Below, one piece after another: positions 1-12,100 of a stretch of 64,000 nt of DNA (the stretch's first letter is position 1; every line of letters starts with the position of its first letter). Both the position numbers and the translations under genes were made by a program. Source of the stretch: Eudorina sp. 2006-703-Eu-15 (Eukaryota > Chlorophyta > Chlorophyceae > Chlamydomonadales > Volvocaceae); NCBI GenBank assembly GCA_003117195.1, contig BDSI01000017.1, positions 310,001 through 374,000 of the forward strand, read 5' to 3'. The notes under the pieces are model-generated. The model did no database searches, was not told where the DNA came from, and was given only the letters and a program-made list of their open reading frames with translations.

Positions 1-52
1 AGGCTGAGAGATCCAACGTTCTTGTCTTGCGATGTTCAACGGCATCATGCAG

Positions 53-3000
53 GTGCCAAGAACAAGGAAGCACTCGCTTCGCAGGCAGTCGCCATCTTGG
101 CCCGCGGTCTCGCAACTGCGGCCCTTCAGGACGCCACTGTGGAGGGGAGTGGGGGAGGAAGCGACGGGCTACTCCTTCAAACAGAAATGCACCGTCAGCG
201 AATCGCAAGGTTAGGCTGTGGCTTGACGGCGTGCGGAATGCACTGACTGACATGCACTCACCTGTCGTCGTCGATTGCCGCAGGCTCGCCCAGCAGATGG
301 ATACCGAGCGGAAACGCTTGGAGGACGGCAGCGCTTTTCTTTCGGCAGATGGACAGCCGGTCAGCGCGCAGGTGCGTCGGGTCTTGGCTCTCCTGGGAAG
401 CGCGAACAACTTCATCTGGGACATCACACGTGCAAAGCCAGATTAACAACGTGTCGTTCGTGTCCCTTCTCCGCTCTTGTAGGCAGAAGCTCTGTTGGAC
501 AGCATGGCGGTATCGCATTTGGTGGGGACGCTGGAAACCACTCGGTTACTACAGCTGTGGAAGCAGCGTTCCGATCAGGTGTGTAGCTTCCGAAACTCGA
601 GTGCAGTCTACGACTGCTCAGGCCTTTTTAGCACGCCACTGTCGCAAGGTAGAGCCGGCCCCGCTAAGCCGCATCCTTGGGCTCTTTTGCTGATTTGCAA
701 ACTGTCACCAGGCGGCAGCCAGCGCGGACGAGCTGCGAAAGAGGTGGACTGCCCTCGAGCAGGACGCCAGCGCGAAAGCAGACGAGGCGGTCCGTCTGGA
801 AGAGCAAGCGCTGGCGCTTGAGCAGGCGGGGAATCCTGAGGAGGTATGGGGCGGGACAGCTGCTACACTGGGTTGCACATCGAGTGCCCTGCTTTTGCTC
901 AGCTCCTCCTGGATATGGTTTGGCTGATAAATTTTTGATTCTATCGTGCTGATAAATGTTATCTGCCTGCAGGCGGCCAGCACGATGGCGCAAGCAGAAC
1001 AACTGCATCGCATGGCGGAGCAGCTGCGACTTGAGGCCGACAGGGCCAAAGCCGCACTTATTGCGCGCGAAACGGCGGCCGACAACGCACAGGCGCAGAC
1101 TCGCTCGCTTGTTCAGGGTTTGTACGACGTCGAACATGCCGCGGAACGGTTGCAGTCGGAGTTGGGGCTTCACGGTTTCAACTCAGGGTGCGTCAGCTTC
1201 AACGTACCAAGAATGTTTTATTGTGCCTGATGATGGATGCATAACATGTTGCCTGATGGAGCAAATCGGATCGACTGTGCAAATGGAAAGGCCTACATGA
1301 GTACACTGCGTTAGGTTGATTCCAGTAGCCGTGGAATGAGTAGCCGTGGAATGTTTGTGTTACTGGCGCTGCCTCTGTAGGGATCAGCTCACACCAGCCG
1401 TGCCTACTGTCGAGGGCGACCCTTCCGTGCCGGGGAGTTCCGGTGTGCAGCGTGCTGGGGGCTTTACTCTGTCAGCCCCGACGAATGACGAGGTAATACG
1501 GGGCTCGGGGAACCCAGCTAATGAAGTCTTGTTTTTTGTGAGCCGATACCTGACGGCCGCGTGCATAGTTTGCTACGGACTGCAGCAGGGTTGACACGAA
1601 AATCCGACTTCCGTTACCTGACTTTGCAGATGTCTACCGTAATGATGGCGTCCCCGGGGATGTTATCCCGGAGCTCTAGTGCAGCCGCCGCACATGGCTT
1701 CCTGACAAGCTCCGTGGACATGGCCGCGCAGCAGATGCCCTCGTTCGCTGGTATGTGCATGAACGCCCATTTGCTGCATACTGTGAAACTTGACATTGTG
1801 AGCCTTTCAACGCCGCTTGCTCAGGGCACGCTGGGTTCGCGGAAGACGATGGGCTTGCTACCAAGCCGCCGAGAGGGTTCGCCGCAGTAAGTCCCACGCA
1901 TCGCCGAGATCTGCTAGCCCTTCATATGTATGCTCATGACAATTATGGCTTTGTCCAGGGAGCCCTGACTCATGCGGACGAGCGACAGGCAGAACAGCGG
2001 GTAACAGCGTCTGCGGAGCCATGGCTGTTGACGCAAGCATCCTCAGTGCAAGGCCCGGACACGATCAGCAACAAGGATGACATTCACCTGCATGAGACAC
2101 GGCTTGCCCGTCTCATACAAGAACTGGAGCTCCATGTCACAGTGGGCGCCCCAAGTATCCCCACTCACCGGTGAGCATGGGAACCAAGGCAGGCTGGTTG
2201 ACACGATTTTTCATTAGCTTTACTAATATGCCGTAATCATTTATGAAATTACGTACCACAGGTGGGATGGCCACGCCGCGCTGGTGTCAGCTCTCCAGAG
2301 CGCGGGTGACATCGGCGATGGTGTCCTGGCGGTCGGCAACAGCTTGGCTACGTTACAGGAGCGGGTTCGGGACTGTGCGGGTGTCTTGGAAGCTCAAGTA
2401 CAGGAAGATGAGCAACGGAACATCCGGTTGCAGGAGCTTGTCGCCGCACTGCCGGCTGGGTTGGACTCATGCATGTCGCAGGTTGCCAATCAGGCGTCTT
2501 ATCGATGCGCTGTTGTGGCAGCGGCGTCAAAGGTCGCGGTGAGTGCACGTGCAGCTTCACGTGGCGCGGTAGGAAATTTTCGTACGTGGACGGTGCTGTT
2601 CCGTTGAATTACGGTAGGGCCACCTATCCCACTCGCGTGTGCACGAATCACGGCCTGTCCTGCGGTTTGTGTGCGACCTTGAATTTGCCGCAGGGTGATG
2701 CCCTGGTTCTCCAAGCGAAATGCCACGGCGCGCTTGCGTCCGGATTGAATGAATACCGGCGCGCCCTCGCCAGCCAGCGAATGGTTGAAGACCTTGCCAA
2801 GTCTGCCCAGGCAGAGGCGGTTTCTCTGCAAGGTCAGGCGCAGCACGCACAGGCACTGGACTCGGACTTGTCGCAGCAAGTTCAGGCAGTGAAGGAACAA
2901 TTGGATGCGTTTGAGAGCCACGGCAGTACAGCGCAGGCGCTGGCTACACGCTATGAGCTTCAGCGCTTGCAGAATAAGCACGAGGCGGCTGCGGCCCAAT

Positions 3001-6000
3001 CCAGCCAAGTCCAACTTGCGTTCAAGGCAGCTCAGCAGCGTGCTCATGAAGCAAAGCAGAAGGTAAAAAGTCGTTCGCCTGCGTCCCATCACCTAACTCA
3101 CTTCGCGCACGTTGCGCCTTCTTGTAACATGCCGTTCGCCTTAAGAGCGTGACACCTTTTGTAACATGTCCATTGTTCTGTCCAGGAATCTGGTGCGGGC
3201 GCCAACCTGCAGAACTTGAGCAGGGCGGTGATCACGCTTGCGAACGCGGCAAACGAAGCGACCGCTGGAGCGGAACACGCCCTCGCAGGGTACAGCCATG
3301 CCGTGTCGGCGCTTGTGTTGGGGGCTCGTGCCGACCTCTCGCGCCTTGGCGCAGGTGAGCTTTTCGGTCTGCTCAATTTCCTGCCTTGATGCTGCGGAGA
3401 TGGTTGCGCCCACTGAAGGATCGCTCGTGCCGCGTGCCCGAAATGTTTGCCAGGGGATGCGGGAATCGCTTCAAGTCCGAGTGTGGACATCGAGGTGCAG
3501 TCGCATTTGCAAATGCACGCGCATCAACTGACCCAGGCCGAGCAGCGCCTTGAGGCCACGCGCCGTTTGCAGCAGGTCGTGGACACAGGGCAGCATCTCC
3601 TCAGCCCTGCTGTGTCGGGCACGTGGCGAGCAAGTAACATCCCGTCCGCGGACGTAAGTAATCGAGTAAATTGCTGCTTATTCTTTGCGTTCTTGAACCA
3701 CCTCCTTTGACATATTCTGCGCAGGGTGGACAGCCCGAGGGGTCTGGGATGTTGACGGGCCGGAGCTCGTACGCGTCTGCCCCGACTCGGACCGATGCGC
3801 CTCAGGTGCAGCGCATGCTTGGGGGCGCCATTTATCTCGGAACTGGACCCAGTGCGCAGTCTGAACAAAAAATGCCCTTTGATAGTGGCAGAGTGTCCGA
3901 AGAGGCGAATGGGGAACGGTCTGTGCTTGGTGTTCTCAGCTTACTCGGGACTCCGCCCAGCCTGAATGATCCGTCGGGCGTGAACAACTCGCTTGGAGTT
4001 CAGCAGGGCATGCATGGCGGCTTGCCGGCAGCTGCTGGGGGCCGCAGGCCTTCAAAGAGCGAGCCTGTGGAGCAGTCCGCACTTGGGAGCTATAGGTTTC
4101 TCGGCCTGGGGACACCGAGCAATGCAGACGACCAGCCATTGCAGGCAGCAAGCAGCCGGCAGTTCGGATTATATCCGATGGAGCAACCCGCGCTTGGGGC
4201 CTACAGTTCCCTTGATGGGAGCTACGGTGAACACCGAGCAACGGATGGTAGGGATCAGCTCTCGGGGTCGGCACGTTCAGAGGCGCCGGTACTTGGGAGC
4301 TACGCATTCCTGGGAATACAGCCCAGTATGCATGGGTCGGGTGGCGGCGGGCTATCGGCGGCGCCTCCAGGGCCTCCCATATGGCTCTCCAGCACCACCA
4401 GCCAAGCTGCAAGCGAATTGTCAGGACCCCTCAACCGGGCTGCGGAGGTAATTTTTGCATCTGTGCGCCGCATAGCGTGCACGCAGTTTTGTTTAATGGG
4501 CCGAACGGTGCGTGCAGGGTGCCGAACGGACAAACCTTGTTAGCCTGTCAAGTGGAGACAGCTCAAGCAGTGATCGCGCAGCCAGCGCTCGCTCGACATT
4601 AATTGCTCTCCCAGGTCGGGAGGCTTTCACTACCGGCAAACCTGGAGGTGCTGAGACGGCACCCGAGCGGCTGACATGTCAAGAGACTGCACCTCATATG
4701 CCTCGCTGGGTCCCACACGTGACTCCCTCGGCCGACGCAGCTTCAGGCAGGGTAGGGAAACCCGAAGCGTGTTGACGCCGATCTGCCTTGTAACTTATCC
4801 CTGCGGTCGCAAGTTTACCACGTTCGCGTGCACTAACGTCAGCGCGCGAGTATATCTTGTCTGCCGGCGGGGTTCAACAGTCGCCATGCTGGTCGTATGC
4901 CTTTGCAGGTTGGCACCACGGCAGAAGTACCTGGCATGGCAGCATTAACCTCTACAACTGCGTCTTCCACAGTCGGCTTGGGTGGTGCAGCCTCTTCGGC
5001 CGGACCTGCTGGCAGTCTTCTGTCCGCTCTTGGGGGCCTTAAGCTGCAGGGTGTCAACTTGTTTCCGGAGGGCAAGCCGCAGTCATACCAGGAGCCCACA
5101 CCCATAACAAATGACGAGCTGCCTGCTAGCCAAGGATCTACAACCGATCAAGGGCCGTTCGGCTCACTGCAAGCTATATTGTCCGGCAGCAAGTCCCTCG
5201 CTACACCGCAATCCGGCCAGGTCAGTGAGAGCGTCCATCTAGAAGAAATGACATTCGTGACCGGTCGTGAAATGTCTGCTGGGTTCGTTGCGGTGCAGGT
5301 CGTGCAGGTTGTGGAAAAATCGGCCAACGGGCGAGCTGTATCAACCGGTGGCATCCCGTCTGTTCCCGCTGAGCAGCAGTATGAGTCGGAGGCTTCTGGC
5401 CCACGGCCCACACGCCCTGCCATTGTAGCATTACCACCAAGAGCTCCAAAGGTCAGTGTTGTGCTACAGCCGATGAACACTGAAGACTTGGCATTTACGT
5501 AGCCATGCGACCTCTTTTTCGTTCAGGTGGCCAACAACGACGCATCGAGTGGTGTTGGTAGTTTTGGGACAAGCCGTCAGAGCAATCCCGATGGCATCCC
5601 TGCAAACCCTGCGTCACCCCGTCAACGTCCTGGCGGGCACGCAACAGAACGTAATGTCGAGGCGGAGCCCGGCGGATTTGGGACGTTGCAGCATCTCTTT
5701 GGGGGCACCCCAGCCACAGCGATTAGTGGCATTAGTGAGCAGCAAAGCTGCGGCCTGAACACAGCGGAGGTAAGCTGCTCTTCTTTACAGTCTCGATACA
5801 CGTGCGTCCTATGTCTCATAACGCAGTTGTCTCCACGTGGCTTGCAGGGTTTGGGCCTGTCGCGTGGACCTATGGCGGTACCTGCTCCCGGTCGCACAGA
5901 ACCGATTCTGCATGGGACAACGGACAGGACAACAAGCGGGCATCCGTCGCTGCCCGCGACAGCAGCAGGACAAAGGGTAGCGCCCTTCGCGGACGCCATC

Positions 6001-6168
6001 AGGACGATTGAAGCGGACCTGGTCCGCTTGCTGGCCCACCACCAGCAACAGCGCAACCAGCTGCAGACACAGACCGAAGAAGCGGCATGGGAAAGCGGGC
6101 GGCCCCCAACTCGAGTCGAGCTGGAGGCACAGCTGCGGCAAGCCGAAGCACACCTACGAGCGGCAAAG
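53..6168 (+). other. Exon block 1 of the giant coiled-coil gene (exons 1-18)
   Basis: Exons: 53-209, 284-371, 483-578, 712-843, 973-1187, 1381-1492, 1630-1750, 1825-1886, 1959-2170, 2262-2538, 2694-3062, 3186-3354, 3454-3653, 3725-4447, 4518-4751, 4909-5451, 5527-5769, 5848-6168. They encode in-window residues about 1-1424. Residues 1-736 are coiled-coil-like, interrupted by a Ser/Thr/Pro-rich piece from exons 6-8. Exons 14-18 are low-coil, Gly/Ser/Pro-rich and carry the LG repeats. Exon 18 returns to coil at its end. The following intron is 565 bp and AT-rich in its middle. Confidence 0.8.
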
Positions 6169-9100
6169 GTGTGCGGTGTTTTGAATACGGGTGGAGGTCC
6201 AAAGGTGACTCGTCGAGGATGTCTCGTTAGGTTCCCTGGCGCATGTTTCAGAAACTGTTTGACCCTCGACCGTTTGGTGCAGATGCATCAAAGCTTTTGG
6301 AGAGGTTTAATGAAGCGCAACTTCTATTGCTGTGCTTTTGTGCTGTTCTGTTCGTCCGCTTATTACTAATGGTAATTTTTGCAACTTGAATTATCAACGT
6401 TTAAGTTATGATCAATATGACAATCAAAATCTTTTTAGTTTTCATTGAATAATGTTCAATTTCATTATAAAACCTCGCGCGCGCCTGGCGTTGACGACTG
6501 ATTGCTGTAATTCAGTTTCCGGTCATCAGTAACTGCATTTAGGACTTCGTCGTACAACGAACTTTTACGATGATTGTTTGACAAGTCCGCCCTTCACATT
6601 CCCCCGCATTCCGCCCAAAGCCCGGTTTATGGGTTACGTTGTATTTCGCAGCTGAATACTTGCTGCTGTATGCCCAACCATCACAATCATTAACATCGTA
6701 CGGAGACGGGGTGACGGTTGGTTTCTGGTGCAGGCGGAGCAGGAGCAACTTGAGAATGCCTCGCCAGCGCAAGTCCAAACCTATCATGATAAGCTGCAAT
6801 ACCACGAGCATCAGGTCGCGATGCTCCGGCAAGCCCTGGATGTCTGCAGCGAACTGGATGATAGCACTACCTCGATGAAGCGGACGCGTGAGGAGATGCG
6901 CATGGTTGACCTGGAGACGCAGCAATGTGAAGAGGCATTGTTGCTCCTTGCCAAGGCCGCGGACATGTGTAGCGCGGCCGCGAGGGAGATGCAGCTACAG
7001 GAGTCGGATCCCCTGGTGCGTGCACTGAGGCGGCGCGCGTTTTACTGCAATGTGTGACCCGGACACCGTGTGTTTGGTACGGGCGTCGTCTTCTGGGGCT
7101 GGCCCAATTGCAAAGCACTGTATTTGTTTTTGCAGGTTGCAATAGGCGTTCAGTCAAGCCTCGCCAAACTGCAAGAGAAGGCTAGCGATTTCACGCAGCG
7201 CCAGCAGCAGGCGCGACGCGAAGCTGACCGACTGCATGAAAGGCGGCAGCAGCTAGAAGAGCAGTTTGCTGCTCAGCAGGCGGCGGTACGCTTGCGGGAG
7301 GAACTGGTGCAGCAGGCCCGCAAGGCGGCGGCCGCTGCTTCGGACACCCTCGCCTGGGATGCACGGTTGATGGAGGTGGGAAACTGGTCTATGCGCGTTG
7401 CTGTCTCACCATGCTTTTTCCTCATGATTTCGGGGCCTTCCCATGGTTACACCCCGTTGCGATTTCACATTCACCTGCATTAATGTCGCATGGCAGGCTC
7501 GCACGGAGCTGCGGCGGCTCGAAGCCCCTCTGCTTGAGATGCAAGAGAAGGCGCAAGCGGCATCAGAAGCTGCACAGACGATGACGATGGCCGCCGCGCA
7601 GCACCGCAAGCAGGCTGCGGAGCTTGCCCAGCAAGCGGCTCGGCAACGAGAGGATGTTCGCCGTTTCGCCGCCAGCGACCAACAGCTTGAAGCTGAGGCT
7701 GCGAAATCGATGGCCGACAGGTAGCTGCCCTTGCCGCATTCCTTTAATGGCCGCTGTTGGCGGTAGCCTCGCCGGCGCAATCCTGTTTGTCCTATCAAAC
7801 TGTTTCTTTTTGCACAGCTTGCAGCAACAAGCGGATGGCCTTCTAGCTCAAGCAACACGGATGGAGAAGGACGCACGGAAGCTAAAATCGGAAGCGCAGG
7901 AGCTGGAGCTGTCAGCAGACCGCGCGCACAACCGCATCGCGGCGCAAGCTGAAGTTGTCAACCAGGTGATAATATATCAAGCGGTATTTCTAAGTCTACA
8001 ACCTAGTATGTTTAATATCTTCTCGGCCGTCTGCAGGTCACTAAGGCACACCAGCTGTCGGTAACTTCGCTGCAATTGAACCGCACGGCCGCCTCCAAGC
8101 TTCAGGATGCCCTGCACAAGCAGACAGTGGCGGCTGAACAGCAGCTCGCGCTGACGAAAGTCGTACAGGAACTCGCGGTGATGGAGTCGCAGGTATGCCA
8201 CGCGGTGTGACGCTATTTGACAGCATCGCTGTTCATTCTGTTCATTCTGGAATTTCAGACGACGCAACATTTTGCCAACGGCCTCAGATGACTGGATCGG
8301 GTGCCGGATCCGTTGTCCGACCGGATGAGCTGGCCAGCCATATGATCAATGTGGTACGGGCCAAACAGGAGGTGTCGCGCATGCGGGCCGCTTTACAAGC
8401 AACTCGTCAGCAGCAAGATCAGGACCACGATTCCGCAAGCGCGGCTGTCCGCCAGGCGGTTAAGGTGCGTCGCATCCGAAGTAACCAAGACAAAAGCTGG
8501 CATGACGCATCCATGAACGAAATATTCTTGAATTAGCTAGAATTGTCAGAGCATGGCTGGCATCCACATCGTGTGAAATGCCGACAGCAAACAGAAAGCC
8601 CCAGTAATTATCGTGTGCGCTCAACGAGGAAACCCGCCCTACCCAAACCGTGTGTGATGTTTGTACATATGAATTCAATCCATAATATCATGACCAGGCT
8701 CGTCCTTTGTTGCTTTCGTGGATGCTGATAGTGCCACAAAAGCTCATTGAGCAAAATCCTGTTTTATCCTGGATCAAAGTCATATATTTTGGATTGGTGT
8801 GTCCACTTCACTCATTTTTGTGTGAATTTTGCGATGAGGCGCAAACGGTTGGTATTCGACGCTTCTGGAATATGGACAGGTCGAAGGGGAGCGAACGCAT
8901 CTGGAGTCCAGGATTGCGGAGCTGGAACTGCAGGTAAGAACAGTCTGTCCCTAGTAGATTTTACCCTTTAGTTATTAGCTCGTCGTTTCCTTGCTGCAGG
9001 TTCATGCTATCGCACCTGTCGTGGGCTCGCCATCTGGCGCGAGAGGTGAAAATGTGCCATATGACGACGGCAAGCTGCTTACGATGGGACCTGAGCTGAT

Positions 9101-12100
9101 CTTTGGATCCGCGATTGGTACTCGAAGTTTCGACAGAACCGTAAGTGGGCGATGGCGTGCGACCGGTAACATTCAGCTTATGGGTCTGCTGGCTACATGA
9201 TAATATTATAATATGGTTTATTTCATTACATTCACAATTTTGGGGTCCTGGCCTGTTGATGAGTGAATTCGTACGTTCCTGTGTAGGCAGCTGTTCCATT
9301 CCGTTCTGCGTTATGATTTTGGCATCGTGGCATACTTCATTAGATCGGCGCGTTATTTTATTTTCTTAAAACTTCGCTTATCTCGCCAGGCAAACCAGCA
9401 TATCCATACGCACCCAAGAAAGACTCACAGGTCGCACGCACGCGAGCAATAAATTTAGTGAGGTAACAGCCAGTGGTCGTGGAATTAATTTGAAAAAACC
9501 GTCTAAATTTTACATTAGAGTTTGGCGTTACGACGGTGACAAGAATTCGTGGGGCGCTTGTGCGTTGATGTCGCGTTCGCTTCCCGGTTCGAACGCATGC
9601 AGTCTACCCCGGCGGATCCAGATGCAACCGATGCTGGCAGTGCCCGCATCGTCGTCTCATCGGATGATGCGCAGCGTCAGCGGGCAAATAACAGCCCGTT
9701 TGCAGGGGAGGCTGCAGGCGGACAGCAGCGTGTCCCATTTCTGCTACAGTCAGCTCGGAACGCGACCGAGCAAGATAGCGCGGCAGACGACACTCGTGCA
9801 GGCGTTTTCACCGGCCATCGCTCCGGTGCTATTCCGGCTGCGGGACGGGTACAGCTGCTTGTGGGGGCGTCTGCAGCTGTAGCCGTGGACGCTGTTGACG
9901 AGTACCGTTCACAATCCCCGAATGTGCGGCGTGTCGAGCTGGTGGTTCCGCGCACGGAAACCGTGAAGCAGGTGACAGAGACGCGATGCAGCCCCGCGGA
10001 CGAACCTGACCGCGAGCAGCTCGGGAAGCGGACGTACGCAACCACCATGTCGCAGTCCATCGACAGAGGTCGTGGCGATACGGTGGCAGCTGATAGCGAT
10101 GGAGCTGCGCCGAGTAAACGGTTTCTGATCGGTGCAGCCACTGCTGTTGGGGTGGTCACGGCCAGTGCACCCAATGGGGCCGGCGCGGTTGCAACGGTGC
10201 CTTCAGCGCGCGTGATGCTGGGCAGCAACCAAACGCAGGTACCCATTTCAGGTGTCTCGTCCCCAGCGGCCTCGGTGGCCGGCGCAGCCATGGGCGCACG
10301 TTTAGATTGGTCTCCAAGGCGCAAGACATCGGCGCGGCTGTCTGTGGCATCAACGCGTCAAGGAGTTATGTACGACGGCCAAGACGGTGACTTTTCTGAC
10401 CGAACAGAGAGCCGTGCTTCCTCTCCCTCAGTGCTGGGACAGCCGCGCATGGCCAGGATGGAAACCTCCCCACGGCTGGTCAGGGCGGAAACCTCCCCAC
10501 GACCGGTCAGGATGGAAAGCCCCCCACGAATGGTCGGAGCGGAAACGTCGCCACGCATGGTTAGGATGGAAGCCTTCCCACGAACGGTCAGGGCGGAAAC
10601 ATCTCCACATATGGCCAGATTGGACGCGTTCCCGCACATTCAGCGTGAAGAATCCAGCATGTCCTTTAGCCCATCCTTTGGCCTCATGAGGTTTGCACCC
10701 AGGAGCCCTGACCGGCCGTCAAGGGAGGACGCGGGCACCGCGGGTGACCTGATGGATAAGGTGGGTCGCGGGCGCCTTTTAAGCGAATTACACCAAGCGC
10801 GGCCCGGTCCTGTCATTATTACGTACACCGGATGGAGTGACGACGTTACAAAAGTGGGCACTGTCTTTCAATGTTAGGATTTGCTGCACGCATCAACATT
10901 GGTCACACGTCCTATCGTCGCGTGCCTCCATCTTTCAAGCTGGATTTTCGCTGCGCCTCCCCGTTGCCCTGCACAGGTGGCCAACAAGAGCTTGCGGCCC
11001 TTGTCCCATGTGAAGATTACGGATGCCGCGGGGAAACCCGTGCTTCAACCGTATCAGCAAAGGGACAGCACCACATCATTCGACAGCGGCGCCAGGGGTA
11101 CTAGCGCAAGTGGAACCGAGCGAAGGCCTGGTGGTCGTGCGGTTTCGACAGACGGTCGTAGTGATGGGGATGCAAGCAACCCGACTCGGACCAGCTTTGA
11201 AGAGGAGGAGCTAGCGGAGGATACTGCAGCGGAGCCGGACACCAAGATGTACCGCACGATGCGGCAACGGGTGAGCACAGTGTTCTGTGTGGTGCCCTAC
11301 ATAATGTGTCTCGCGATGTGTCTCGTCATGGTACCTGCTACGGACTGGCCACTGAGGCACGCCGCTTGATGGTGTAAGAGTTCGATTTCAGTCTTGTGTT
11401 ATTCTCTGCACAGGTGGTGGACTTGGACAACCGAATCGGTCAACTTCGCCGCCAAGGGGATACGGCCCGCACCGCCGCAGAAATCCTCGGCCAGAAGCAG
11501 GAGCAGAGGCGCGCTGACATGTCTAACGCCGTTGAGGACGATGAGGCATTGCAGATTGCGATTTTTGACCACGGAGATGCGATGATTCGAATGAAGGAGG
11601 CCGAGGCTGTATCCTGTCACAAGCAGGTGAGTGTGTTTGGGCGTTCTAGCTTGCTGTTCGCACCTTCTACCTGTGGTTGCTGTCCATCCATTCGTATGTG
11701 ATCTGCATTTGTTCTGCAGGCGGACTTGCTGGACGAGGAGGTCGCTGCATGCCGCGAGGCTGTGCAGTACGCGGTTGTTGACTGGCACAGTCGGCGGGAA
11801 GTGAAGCGGCTGGAGGAACGATGCGCAGCCCTTGCAGAGCGGGCTCAGAGGCAAGTCAATGAGGCGGAGGCCGTCGACGCTGACATCGCGGACGCTACAG
11901 AATGCATCACGCTGGCAACGGCCAAGGCGGGCAGGTGCGTGCTAGTCTAATGATATGGCTGTCGAGTGTGCTGATCGTATCAATATGCGGCAGGGCCATG
12001 TTACCCACCGTGTGCAGGGGAAACAGGTCCTTTCCAGCGACGCTTGAGCAGCAACACATGGCACGCTTCATTGATGAGCAACATGCGCGTTTGGCGGCGG

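Noticed and set aside
10358..10639. Reverse-strand open frames with tidy repeats
   Set aside because: These are shadows of the 27-bp repeat, whose plus-strand frame continues the giant protein.
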